A stretch of 64,000 nucleotides of DNA from UBA2334 sp964396895 (lineage in GTDB: Bacteria > Pseudomonadota > Gammaproteobacteria > Burkholderiales > Burkholderiaceae_C). The stretch lies in NCBI GenBank assembly GCA_964396895.1, contig CAYNGJ010000014.1, forward strand, positions 1 to 64,000, in the 5' to 3' direction. A model generated the notes under the pieces. That model was not told the DNA's origin. It ran no database searches and saw only the letters and a list, made by a program, of their open reading frames with translations. Shown piece by piece: positions 26,401 through 33,734 of this stretch; the stretch's first letter is position 1; the number at the start of each line of letters is the position of its first letter. Position numbers and translations under genes: made by a program.

Positions 26401-26564
26401 AAGTTGACCGGGTTCGCCATGCCCAGCAGTGTCACGCCTCCAAACAGCAGCCCGAGCAGCACCTGGCGGTTGAGCTGCCGCTTGTGGGCACGCGCCACCA
26501 CGATCTGCCCCGTCGCGACCAGGGCAATCAGGAAGGCGATGTTGTTGATCAGGTTGGCAAGCAT
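23463..26564 (-). CDS. PAS-GGDEF-EAL membrane protein (cyclic-di-GMP turnover)
   Basis: From ATG 26564 this is a protein of 1033 residues. About six membrane helices come first (5TM-LYT-like sensor; LINNIAFLIALVATGQIVV, then GLLFGGVTLLGMANPVNF). Three PAS domains follow: FHAYFDQSIVGLAI, LNALPGVFYMFDATG, LVCTIPDLIWLKDAHG. Next is GGDEF with intact LGGDEF, then EAL with GAEALIRW, DDFGTGYSS and AEGVET. Both catalytic signatures are present, so diguanylate cyclase and phosphodiesterase activities are both possible. The frame extends to 26618, but the later Met leads straight into the first helix. The stop lies within the ureG 3' remnant, so the last residues may have been shaped by that rearrangement. 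Confidence 0.85.
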   Translation of the reverse strand: MLANLINNIAFLIALVATGQIVVARAHKRQLNRQVLLGLLFGGVTLLGMANPVNFAPGVFFDGRSIVLAVAGVVGGGATAAIAVGMAAIYRYQLGGIGAPVGIVVVVMSGLLGVLARQWWLRRSRPPRLTDYLALGVVVQLMQLAAFTQIPNRAGDPFIAQAWWVLLLCYPLATMLLCMLFRNHEQQLVDKDALQAAQAARLAQERASLQRFHAYFDQSIVGLAITSLEKGWIEVNDALCATLGYTRDELTRLTWAELTHPDDLAPDLVQFNRMVAGEIGSYAMDKRFIHKDGRVVYSRLAVSHVRKPDGSLDYVVAMVEDISERKQAELNLLHEKQFSEDTLNALPGVFYMFDATGRLVRWNRAFSQIVGYTDAELSCMTATDFFAGDDQRRVRETIRRVFAAGQADVEAEFQTKGGQTLPYHFTGQLSAIGDQTYLLGVGIDISEQRQAQRALETERAHLHTLVCTIPDLIWLKDAHGTYLSCNPAFERYFGAAERAIVGKTDHDFVPKELADSFREHDRAAMAAGEATRNEEWITYASDGHRVLLETTKVPMRTPDGRLVGVLGIGHDITERKAHQQQLEHMAHFDLLTGLPNRVLLADRLQMALAQAQRRRTTLAVAYLDLDSFKAINDRHGHEAGDHLLAALSAHMKRALREGDTLARLGGDEFVAIFPDLPNADASVPLLSRLLDAAGEVVDEGGTALRVSASLGVTFYPQAEPIEADQLLRQADQAMYQAKQMGKNRYQFFDAERDRSVRGHHEGLERLEQALNAREFVLHYQPKVNMRTGVVIGAEALIRWQHPERGLLSPAAFLPLVTDHPLAIQLGEWVLNTAMSQIERWRAVGVSLPVSVNIDAIQLAQPDFVDRLRQQMAMHPTLLAGDLELEVLETSALADIAEVSRVILACREMGVGFSLDDFGTGYSSLTYLKRLPVGLLKIDQSFVRDMLADPDDLSILQGIIGLAQAFQRRVIAEGVETLAHGEMLLRLGCEWAQGYVIAKPMPADAVPPWLTTWRPDPTWLNQPLTPPPTSPAPQ

Positions 26565-26767
26565 GCGCAGAGACAAATAGGAGCAGTGATTGGGCTGGTG
26601 CCGGGTAAGCGCGCCCACATGTTACGCCGCAACGGCACCCCGACTGCTGGGCACCGCAATGGCGCCTGGCAACCGGTGCCCAACCACCTTGCGGATGTTC
26701 GCGGGCAGCGTAGTGGACAATATCGGCTTGACCGCAGGCACCTAGTACCGGCGGCGAACTCGCCCGA

Positions 26768-28228
26768 ATGTCAACCACCCACCTCGCCCAGACGAGCCTG
26801 TCCATGCAAGACGCAACCTCCTCCGCCCAGATTTCCGTCGAGAAGATCGGCGGCACGTCCATGTCCGCCTTTGCCGATGTGCTGCGCCACATCATGTTGC
26901 ACGACAAGTCGCGCATTTATGGGCGCATTTACGTGGTGTCAGCCTACTCGGGGGTGACCAACCAGTTGCTGGAGCACAAAAAAACCGGCGAGCGCGGCAT
27001 TTACGCGCTGTTTGCCGAGGGCAAGGGTTACCAGGACGCACTGACTCAGCTGGCCGTCAGCTTGAAAAAGCTGAACGCCGGTTTTGCTGAGCTGGGCCTG
27101 CCGCTGGACGTGGCCGATGCCTTCATTGACCACCGCATTGCCCAGGCACGCGAGTACCTGACTGCCATGCACCATGTGCTGGCCAGCGGTTACCTCAGCC
27201 GCGACAACGTGTTGCTGGCCGCGCGCGAGGTGCTGGCCTCCATCGGCGAATCGCACAGTGCGTTCAACTCGGTGGAAATTTTGAAGGCCAATGGCGTGCA
27301 TGCCATCCTGATGGACTTGGCCGGTTTTGACGACAACGAGGCCTGGACCATAGACGAACGCATTGCCAACAGCTTCTCGGGCCTGGATTTGGCGAGCAAT
27401 GTGATTGTGGCCACGGGCTACACCAAGGGCACCGAAGGCATCATGCGGGAGTTTGACCGCGGCTACTCCGAGGTCACGTTCAGCAAAATTGCCGTGGAAG
27501 TGCGGCCAGCGGAAGCGGTGATTCACAAAGAATTCCACCTGTCCTCAGCCGACCCCAACTTGGTGGGGTTGGAGAATGCCGTCATCGTGGGCGCCACCAA
27601 TTACGACGTGGCCGACCAGTTGGCCGACGTGGGCATGGAGGCCATTCACCCCAAGGCGTCCAAGCCCATGGAACTGGCGGCCATTCCCATCCGCCTGAAG
27701 AACACCTTCGAGCCCGACCACCCGGGCACCCTCATCACCAAAGACTTTGTGGGCGAGCGTGCCCGCGTGGAAATTGTCACGGGGACGGACAAGGTCACGC
27801 TGGTCGAAATTCACGACCCCAGCATGGTGGGCACGGTGGGCTTTGATGCCAGCCTGATGACCATCTTCACGCGGCACGACGTGAGCTACATACTCAAAAC
27901 CACCAACGCCAATTCCATTGCCCACCTGGTGTGGGAAAACCAGGTGACACCCGAACTGGTGGCCGACTTGGAGGCGCTGTACGAGGTGGTCACGGTCAAG
28001 CCCAGCGCCATTGTGTGCGCCATTGGCTCCAACATCGGCATTCCCGGTGTGCTGGCCAAAGCGGCCCAGGCGCTGGCCACGGCGGAGGTGAACGTGAACT
28101 GCGTGTCACAAACGCTGCGGCAGGTGAACATGCAGTTCGTGATCGAACGCGAAGACTACAAAACCGCCATCAAGGCGCTGAACATGGCCCTGTGTGTGAA
28201 CGCCGTGTCACCCGCGTTCAAGGTCTGA
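26768..28228 (+). CDS. Aspartate kinase, Ask_Ect type
   Basis: Aspartokinase phosphorylates aspartate at the entry to lysine, threonine, methionine and ectoine synthesis. The protein begins its kinase domain at VEKIGGTSMS (about residue 24) and has the long family-specific stretch FDRGYSEVTFSKIAV and HKEFHLSSADP, then two ACT domains (EIHDPSMVGTVGFDASLM; GSNIGIPGVLAKAAQAL). These words match the ectoine-cluster aspartokinase subclass rather than LysC. No ectABC genes lie in the window. An alternative start is the Met at 26804. Transcribed divergently from the GGDEF-EAL gene. Confidence 0.85.
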   Translation: MSTTHLAQTSLSMQDATSSAQISVEKIGGTSMSAFADVLRHIMLHDKSRIYGRIYVVSAYSGVTNQLLEHKKTGERGIYALFAEGKGYQDALTQLAVSLKKLNAGFAELGLPLDVADAFIDHRIAQAREYLTAMHHVLASGYLSRDNVLLAAREVLASIGESHSAFNSVEILKANGVHAILMDLAGFDDNEAWTIDERIANSFSGLDLASNVIVATGYTKGTEGIMREFDRGYSEVTFSKIAVEVRPAEAVIHKEFHLSSADPNLVGLENAVIVGATNYDVADQLADVGMEAIHPKASKPMELAAIPIRLKNTFEPDHPGTLITKDFVGERARVEIVTGTDKVTLVEIHDPSMVGTVGFDASLMTIFTRHDVSYILKTTNANSIAHLVWENQVTPELVADLEALYEVVTVKPSAIVCAIGSNIGIPGVLAKAAQALATAEVNVNCVSQTLRQVNMQFVIEREDYKTAIKALNMALCVNAVSPAFKV

Positions 28229-28293
28229 CGCCCGACACCACCGGTTGACGACCAAGGCCGCCATACCCTGTGGCAGCTTTTTTTTGGATGTGC

Positions 28294-28632
28294 TCAGTAC
28301 TGGGTGGCTGGCAGGTCAACGGTCAAGCCATTGAGCGCATCGGTCAGCGTGATCTGACAGGCCAGGCGGCTGGTGGTCTGGGTGGGTGTGGCCGTGAAGA
28401 CCAACATGCTGCGCTCGTCGGGGGCGGCCTGGGGCAACTGACTGGCCCAGGGCTCTCGCACCATGACATGGCAGGTGGCGCAGGTGAGGCTGCCGCCGCA
28501 GTCGGCGGCGACGCCCTCCACACCGCCCGCCTGGGCGGCCTGCATCAGGCTTTTGCCGGGCTGGGCGCTGACGGCGACGGAGACTGGCCCGTTGGCGGGT
28601 GAATGCGTGACGAAGTGAACAGTGACGACCAT
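28294..28632 (-). CDS. [2Fe-2S] ferredoxin
   Basis: This is a 112-residue ferredoxin of adrenodoxin/plant-like type. The cluster ligands are Cys45, Cys51, Cys54 (ADCGGSLTCATCH) and Cys92 (RLACQI). It is the third gene of a minus-strand group with a Rieske oxygenase and a glutamine-synthetase-like protein, and is the likely electron donor to the oxygenase. No ferredoxin reductase gene is adjacent, so a housekeeping reductase would have to serve. Confidence 0.87.
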   Translation of the reverse strand: MVVTVHFVTHSPANGPVSVAVSAQPGKSLMQAAQAGGVEGVAADCGGSLTCATCHVMVREPWASQLPQAAPDERSMLVFTATPTQTTSRLACQITLTDALNGLTVDLPATQY

Positions 28633-28655
28633 GGTGTGATATGGGTTGCAAGGCT

Positions 28656-30143
28656 TCAGAGCCGGTTGAAGTATTCGCGGCGGTCAAATTCGCGCACGTC
28701 GGGTGCCTCGCTTCGCCGCTGGTGTTCGAGTTGTTTGGCGCATTGGAAACTGGCCACCCACTCGGCGCCCAGGCCTTGGCACAACACGGCATCGGCCGCC
28801 AGCGCCTGCAGGGCGTGGGGCAGGCTGCGCGGCAGGTGTGCGGCGTCTGCCGCGTAGGGCGACTCGGTGGCGGGTGGGGGTGTCAGGCGCTGCGTCAGCC
28901 CGTCAAGCCCGGCGTGGATTTGCGCCGCCAGGTACACATAGGGGTTGGCGGCGGGTTCACCCAGTCGGTTTTCGATGCGGGTGGCGGCCTGGCCTGCACC
29001 GCCCACCACGCGCAGCATGGCCCCGCGGTTGTCCAGCCCCCACACCACGGCGTCGGGGGCCAGGGCGTTGGCCTGGAAGCGCCCGTAGCCGTTGGCGGTG
29101 GGGGTGCACAGCGCCGTCATGCCCGGCGCATGGTGCAGCAACCCCGCCAGCCAGGCGGCACCGGTGGGCGACAGGGTGTGCAGCGCGTCGGCGGGCGTGC
29201 TGTCTGTGGCCGGTGCGTCGCGCACAAAGGTGTTGCGCCCATCGGCCAGCGCCACCACCGACTGGTGCAAGTGCCAGCCACTGGACATGATGTGCTCAAA
29301 CGGCGGGCGGCACATGAAGGTGGCGTGGAAGCCCGCTCGGCGCAGGGCCTGGCGCACGGCGTTGCGAAACAGCACCATGTGGTCGGCCGCAGTGAGGGCA
29401 TCGGTCACGTCAAACACGGCCTCGACCTGGCTGGGGCCAAATTCCGCCTCCACCGACTGCAGCGGCAGGCCCAGCGCCTGCGCGGTATGGCGCACGATGC
29501 GCAAGGCCTCGTCGGCCATGTCCATGCAGTGGTCGGACAGCATGTGAAAACCGGGGTGAATCAGGCTGACCTCGGGTGCGGGGCCGGGCCAGTCGGCCAG
29601 TGCCGGGTCCAGGTGACTGCCGTGAAGCGGGTCTTTCAGGCGGTAGATGTGAAACTCCACCTCCAGTCCACACACCATGCCCAGGCCGTGGGTGGCCAAG
29701 CGTGCCACGGCCTGGCGCAGCAGGTGGCGGCTGTCCAGCGTCACGGGCGCACCGTCGGGAAACCAGGCTTGGCAGCGCAGCCAGCCCGTGCCGCTGAGCC
29801 AGGGCAGCACCTGAAAGCTGGCCGGGTCGGGCAGCAGCACCACGTTGCCAGCCCCCGCAAACCCGTGCAAGCCGTCGGTGCCACCGGGCTCGAACACCTT
29901 GTAAGCGGTGCGGTCGGCGGTGTCTTTCAACAACAGGGTGCTGGGCATGCCCATGCCGCTGTGCAGGGCAGCCACGGCGGCGCGGGCGCTCAGGGTTTTG
30001 CTGCGCACGGCACCGTGCAGGTCGCACCAGCCCACACGCACCCACTCTGTGCCGCTGGCCGCGATGGCTTCGGTGGTGCGGGCCAGGGCAGCTTGCCAAT
30101 CGGCATCGGCCACGCCGCAGCGCTGGGCGAAGCTGGCGCTCAC
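28656..30143 (-). CDS. Glutamine synthetase-like gamma-glutamyl ligase
   Basis: This is a type-I GS-fold protein of about 495 residues. The N-terminal beta-grasp part has WVRVGWCDLHGAVRSK. The catalytic part has GLEVEFHIY and VEAEFGPSQVEAVF (metal-binding Glu residues), PPFEHIMSSGWHLHQS (the His/Gly ATP region) and ENRLGEPAANPYVYLAA near the end. Such divergent GlnA-like enzymes glutamylate amines (putrescine, aniline) rather than ammonia. The GTG start overlaps the oxygenase stop by four bases (GTGA), coupling the two. With a Rieske oxygenase and ferredoxin the context points to degradation of an amine via a gamma-glutamyl adduct; the substrate is unknown. Confidence 0.8.
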   Translation of the reverse strand: MSASFAQRCGVADADWQAALARTTEAIAASGTEWVRVGWCDLHGAVRSKTLSARAAVAALHSGMGMPSTLLLKDTADRTAYKVFEPGGTDGLHGFAGAGNVVLLPDPASFQVLPWLSGTGWLRCQAWFPDGAPVTLDSRHLLRQAVARLATHGLGMVCGLEVEFHIYRLKDPLHGSHLDPALADWPGPAPEVSLIHPGFHMLSDHCMDMADEALRIVRHTAQALGLPLQSVEAEFGPSQVEAVFDVTDALTAADHMVLFRNAVRQALRRAGFHATFMCRPPFEHIMSSGWHLHQSVVALADGRNTFVRDAPATDSTPADALHTLSPTGAAWLAGLLHHAPGMTALCTPTANGYGRFQANALAPDAVVWGLDNRGAMLRVVGGAGQAATRIENRLGEPAANPYVYLAAQIHAGLDGLTQRLTPPPATESPYAADAAHLPRSLPHALQALAADAVLCQGLGAEWVASFQCAKQLEHQRRSEAPDVREFDRREYFNRL

Positions 30144-31531
30144 GGTGCAGTAGCGGGTGCAGGTGGGGGTGCGGGCACGTCGGCCGCCGCAGGCCACGGC
30201 GCGTTGGCACGCTTGACGGCCACGGCATCGCGCCACCACTGCGCCCAGGTGGCGGTGGGGGCAATGCCATCCACGGTGTCAGGGCCAAAGCGCAGACTGG
30301 CCACGGCGGGGTCGCCCAGGGCGTGCGCGGGCTCGCCTGCGGCCACGGCGTCAATGGCCTTGAGCAGATTGCGCCGGTTGGCCATGATGACCTTGTCGGT
30401 GGTACCCAGGTGCTCACGGGTGCGGTCCTGGATGGCCCCCATGCTCTCGCAAGCCCACTGGTCGTGCACGTTGATGTCGCTCTCGCCCATGCCCAGGTAG
30501 GTGCGGTCGCGCTGCTCCTCGGCGCTGAAGCCCCAGTGGTTGTGCTGGCCCGCTTTGGGGACGTAGTCGGGCAGGGTCACGGCCTCCAGCCGCTGGTTGC
30601 GCATGGTGGTTTTGTCCACCGGCTCCGCAAAGCTGGTGAAAAAGGCGTACCAGTAATTCAGCGTGTCATCGACCGGCACATGCATTTGTGTGATGGTCAT
30701 GGTCTCCGACAACGGAATGACGAAGGTCTGCGGAAACACCGCGTTGGTCACCCGCACATGGGTGATGGCGTCGTTGATTTGGCGAAGCGCCGTCAACCGC
30801 AGGCCGTAGGGCATGGACTCGAAAGAAATGTCCGGCTGATCGAACTCGCGCATCACCTTGGTCATGGGCAGGCGCTGCCCGTCCAGCTCACCCAGGCTGG
30901 CGCCGCGAAACTGGCGGCCATAACTTTTTTCCAGGCCCTCATCGTGGAAAAAACGGTGCAGAAACGAGGCGTGTGCCGGGTCAATGCCCACCTCAAACGC
31001 CTGCAACCAGTTGCAGTGCCACAGCCCTTTGAACGCAAAGCTGTGCGTGGCGGGCGCGGCAAAGCAGTCCAACGCGGGAAACGGCGGTGGCTCCTGCCCT
31101 TCGGGCCCCAACCAGGCAAACAGCACACCGGCCTTTTCCAGCAGCGGGTAGCTGCGCTGGCGGATGCGTGTGCACAGCGTGCTGCCCACTGGCTCGGCAG
31201 GGGTTTGGGTGCACTGGCCGGTGATGTCGAACTTCCAGCCGTGGAAGGGGCAACGCAGGCCGTCGCCCTCGTGGCGGCCAAAAGCCAGGTCAGCCCCCCG
31301 GTGGGGACAATCGCGGTCGAGCAGGCCAAACGCACCATCGGCATTGCGAAACAGCACCAGATCCTGTCCCAGCAACCGGACAGCCTTGACCGGGCGAATG
31401 GCCATGCGCGGGTCCAGCGCCGGGTCGAACTCGTCCAACAGGGCCACGGGCTGCCAGTAACGCCGCAACAGTTGGCCACCGGGGGTGCCTGGCCCCACAC
31501 GGGTCAGGCGTTCATTTTGGTCTGCGTGCAT
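30140..31531 (-). CDS. Rieske [2Fe-2S] aromatic ring/amine oxygenase
   Basis: This is an oxygenase alpha subunit of about 463 residues, phthalate-4,5-dioxygenase-like. The Rieske motif is CPHRGADLAFG then CPFHGW, giving C75/H77 and C94/H97. The mononuclear-iron region is EVGIDPAHASFLHRFFHD, supplying Asp and two His. ATG 31531 is chosen; the frame is open upstream to 31708, but that part runs through the divergent promoter. It heads a minus-strand operon followed by the GS-like ligase (4-bp overlap) and ferredoxin, and is divergent from a GntR regulator. Hydroxylation or N/O-dealkylation are both known for this subfamily. Confidence 0.85.
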   Translation of the reverse strand: MHADQNERLTRVGPGTPGGQLLRRYWQPVALLDEFDPALDPRMAIRPVKAVRLLGQDLVLFRNADGAFGLLDRDCPHRGADLAFGRHEGDGLRCPFHGWKFDITGQCTQTPAEPVGSTLCTRIRQRSYPLLEKAGVLFAWLGPEGQEPPPFPALDCFAAPATHSFAFKGLWHCNWLQAFEVGIDPAHASFLHRFFHDEGLEKSYGRQFRGASLGELDGQRLPMTKVMREFDQPDISFESMPYGLRLTALRQINDAITHVRVTNAVFPQTFVIPLSETMTITQMHVPVDDTLNYWYAFFTSFAEPVDKTTMRNQRLEAVTLPDYVPKAGQHNHWGFSAEEQRDRTYLGMGESDINVHDQWACESMGAIQDRTREHLGTTDKVIMANRRNLLKAIDAVAAGEPAHALGDPAVASLRFGPDTVDGIAPTATWAQWWRDAVAVKRANAPWPAAADVPAPPPAPATAP

Positions 31532-31555
31532 GGCTGTATCCTGAAGATTAAAAAC

Positions 31556-31584
31556 GGTATACCATTTGGAATAGCCAGTGTACA
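31556..31584. promoter_or_regulatory. Candidate GntR operators in divergent promoter
   Basis: Two short palindromes, GGTATACC (31556-31563) and TGTACA (31579-31584), lie in the 62-bp gap between the Rieske oxygenase and GntR start codons. GntR/FadR-type repressors bind small dyads of this kind in shared promoters, so these are operator candidates for both directions. Confidence 0.4.
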
Positions 31585-31593
31585 GTGCACCCC

Positions 31594-32313
31594 ATGAGCT
31601 TGCAAGAAACCGTTTTGATGCAGTTGCGTGACCTGGTGTTGCGCGGCGAATTCGAGCCCGGCCAGCGCCTGGCCGAGCAACAACTGGCCGAGCGCCTGGG
31701 CGCCTCACGCACCCCCGTGCGCGCCGCGCTGGTCACGCTGGAGCAAGAAGGGCTGGTGGAAGCCAACGAAACCGGCGGCTACGTGGTGCGCCCATTCACC
31801 GCGCAAGAGGTGCACGACGCCATCGCCGTGCGCGGCCTGCTGGAGGGCATGGCCGCGCGGTTGGTGGCCGAACATGGCGTGTCGCGCCAGCTGCAAGGCG
31901 ATTTACAGGCCTGCCTGGACGAAGGCGACCGCGTGCTGGCCGCCAACCCGCTGACGCTGGAGAGCTACGCCGCCTACACGGCCATGAACGACCGCTTTCA
32001 CGCCCTCATCCTCACGGCCAGCGGCAACCGGGCCCTGCAGCGCGCGGTGGCGCTGAACAACCGCCTGCCGTTTGCCCCCGCCTCGGCCATGCTGCCCATG
32101 CAGGGGTCGGTGGCCCTGGACCGCGATTGGATGCTTTACGCCCACCGCCAGCACCACATGCTGCTGAGCGCCATGAAGCGCGGCGAAGGGGCCCGCGCCC
32201 AAGCCCTGGCCGAGGAGCACACCCAAGTCGCCCAAGAAAACATGCGTTTGGCGCTGGAGCGTCGGACAGAAGCCGAACAATCCCTGCCCGGCATTCGGCT
32301 GGTGGTGGGCTGA
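31594..32313 (+). CDS. GntR-family regulator, FCD type
   Basis: The N-terminal winged helix has LRDLVLRGEFEPGQRLAEQQL and LGASRTPVRAALVTLEQEGLV (about 10-60). The C-terminal FadR-like FCD domain begins EVHDAIAVRGLLEGMAAR, has the metal/ligand His region MNDRFHALIL, and ends with HHMLLSAMKRGEGARAQALAEEH. It diverges from the Rieske/GS-like/ferredoxin operon and is its likely substrate-responsive repressor. ATG 31594 is preferred to an in-frame GTG nine bases upstream. Confidence 0.9.
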   Translation: MSLQETVLMQLRDLVLRGEFEPGQRLAEQQLAERLGASRTPVRAALVTLEQEGLVEANETGGYVVRPFTAQEVHDAIAVRGLLEGMAARLVAEHGVSRQLQGDLQACLDEGDRVLAANPLTLESYAAYTAMNDRFHALILTASGNRALQRAVALNNRLPFAPASAMLPMQGSVALDRDWMLYAHRQHHMLLSAMKRGEGARAQALAEEHTQVAQENMRLALERRTEAEQSLPGIRLVVG

Positions 32314-32402
32314 CACCGCTGCCTGGCCCCACAAGCCCTCTCCACCACGGGGACGACCAGGGCTGATCGAGAGCCAGTTAGAATGCTGGTTTTCGACACA
32401 CA

Positions 32403-32490
32403 GGAAGAGTGGCAGAGTGGTCGATTGCACCGGTCTTGAAAACCGGCGGCTCGCAAGGGCCCGTGAGTTCGAATCTCACCTCTTCCGCCA
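32403..32490 (+). tRNA. tRNA-Ser (anticodon UGA)
   Basis: This is an 88-nt gene with CCA encoded. The acceptor stem GGAAGAG pairs with CTCTTCC, the anticodon stem CCGGT/ACCGG holds loop CTTGAAA with anticodon TGA, a long variable arm (GGCTCGCAAGGGCC) typical of class II serine tRNA follows, and the T arm contains GTTCGAATC. Confidence 0.97.
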
Positions 32491-32499
32491 AACACCCCA

Positions 32500-32532
32500 A
32501 AAAAAAACGCGCCTCAGTGGTGCGTTTTTTTT
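32500..32532 (+). terminator. Rho-independent terminator after tRNA-Ser
   Basis: An A-run, a GC stem (ACGCGCC / TGGTGCGT, one wobble) with loop TCAG, then eight Ts. It can act in both directions, ending tRNA-Ser and the facing thioesterase gene. Confidence 0.8.
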
Positions 32533-32566
32533 GCCCATACACCGTCCGTACGGTGCCCGCCCTGGG

Positions 32567-32995
32567 TCAGATCGATGACACCTTGGCCATAAAGACGGGT
32601 GGAATGGGCGTCACCTGGCGTGGCTCGCCGCCCACAAACACAATACCCACTTTGCCCAGCGCCACCTCGCGTCCGGAAACTTGGTCGGTCATGCGGAACT
32701 GCAGGTCGAATCCGTACTTGTTGAAATCAGCCGGTGCCATGGCCACGCGCATGGTTTCACCGTGAAAACCTTCCGACTTGTATTGCGCCACGATGTCGCC
32801 CACCACAATCCAAGCCCCCTCCACGCCAGCCTCGACGTAACCCAATGACTTGAAAAAGCGCACCCGTGCTTCGGACACCAGGGTGAGCAGCTGTGCGTTG
32901 TCCAGATGCCCGCCCTGGTTCACATGGCTGATGTAAATGGTGATGTCGGTGACAAACGGGTAGTGTTGTGCGGGGGTAATGTGTATGCGCGGCAA
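32567..32995 (-). CDS. 4HBT-type acyl-CoA thioesterase
   Basis: This hot-dog-fold protein of 142 residues has YISHVNQGGHLDNAQLLTLVSEARVRF near 21-47, the usual 4-hydroxybenzoyl-CoA-thioesterase-like core with the Asp/Asn that positions water. It should hydrolyse an acyl-CoA, but the acyl chain cannot be inferred. It follows the CBS-domain gene by 3 bp and is the last gene of the rdgB-hemW-CBS group before the tRNA-Ser terminator. Confidence 0.75.
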   Translation of the reverse strand: MPRIHITPAQHYPFVTDITIYISHVNQGGHLDNAQLLTLVSEARVRFFKSLGYVEAGVEGAWIVVGDIVAQYKSEGFHGETMRVAMAPADFNKYGFDLQFRMTDQVSGREVALGKVGIVFVGGEPRQVTPIPPVFMAKVSSI

Positions 32996-32998
32996 GGT

Positions 32999-33682
32999 TC
33001 AGCTCCACAGGTCGAGCGGTGGATCATGCACGATGGCCTTGAGGATGTCTGTGCGCGACACAAAGCCCAGCAACTGGTCCTGCGCATCGACCACAGGCAG
33101 CCCAGGAAATTCGGTGTCCAACAGCACCTGTGCCACGCGCCGGATGTCGATGTCGGGGGTCACGCCAGGCACAGGGCTGAGCATGACCTGCGCGGCGGGC
33201 TGCATCAACCAGGCCCGCCACGCCAGGGCAGGCGTTTCGGGTGAAGGCAGGCGCTCCAGGCTGAGCAATTCGGCGCGGGTCAGCAGGCCCACCAAGCGCC
33301 CCTGGGCGTTGACCACCGGTGCCTGGCCCACATCGGCGTCCACCATGACCTGCCAGGCTTGCTGCAGGGTGGCCGTGTCGGGCACGGAGACCACACGTGC
33401 ACTCATGACATCGGCCACGCTGCGCAATGGGCGCCGCTCGGGAATGGGGGGGTGTTGCACGCGGGCGTACTCGCTGCGCGCCTGCTGCGCCACGGCATTG
33501 CCAGCCCCCTTGACAGGGTGTTGCGTCAGCGGTTGCGCGCCTTGGTTGTCCACGTCCAGCATGTGCTCGCGCACGGGGTCAATGCGCCGGACACGGGCCA
33601 GCCCGAGCGTGCGTGACACCCGTTTGAGCTCCTCCACGGGGCCACGGAAGATGGGGCCATTCACTCCGTAGATTGAAAACAT
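32999..33682 (-). CDS. CBS-domain protein
   Basis: From ATG 33682 this gives 227 residues: an N-terminal part without recognised fold (FSIYGVNGPIFRGPVEEL) and a pair of CBS domains at about 90-220. The first is MSARVVSVPDTATLQQAWQV with VVNAQGRLVGLLTRAELL; the second ends PVVDAQDQLLGFVSRTDIL. CBS pairs bind adenine nucleotides and act as energy sensors. No catalytic domain is attached. Upstream codons to 33763 are unlikely because they overlap the run-out of hemW. Its partner is unknown. Confidence 0.8.
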   Translation of the reverse strand: MFSIYGVNGPIFRGPVEELKRVSRTLGLARVRRIDPVREHMLDVDNQGAQPLTQHPVKGAGNAVAQQARSEYARVQHPPIPERRPLRSVADVMSARVVSVPDTATLQQAWQVMVDADVGQAPVVNAQGRLVGLLTRAELLSLERLPSPETPALAWRAWLMQPAAQVMLSPVPGVTPDIDIRRVAQVLLDTEFPGLPVVDAQDQLLGFVSRTDILKAIVHDPPLDLWS

Positions 33683-33734
33683 GTCTGACCTCCGGGTCTG
33701 GGGTGGCCGCCTGCGGGGCAGGCGGTCCACCTGA

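Noticed and set aside
28641..30500. 619-codon plus-strand frame opposite the GS-like gene
   Set aside because: Antisense shadow with no recognisable domain; GS motifs are on the minus strand.
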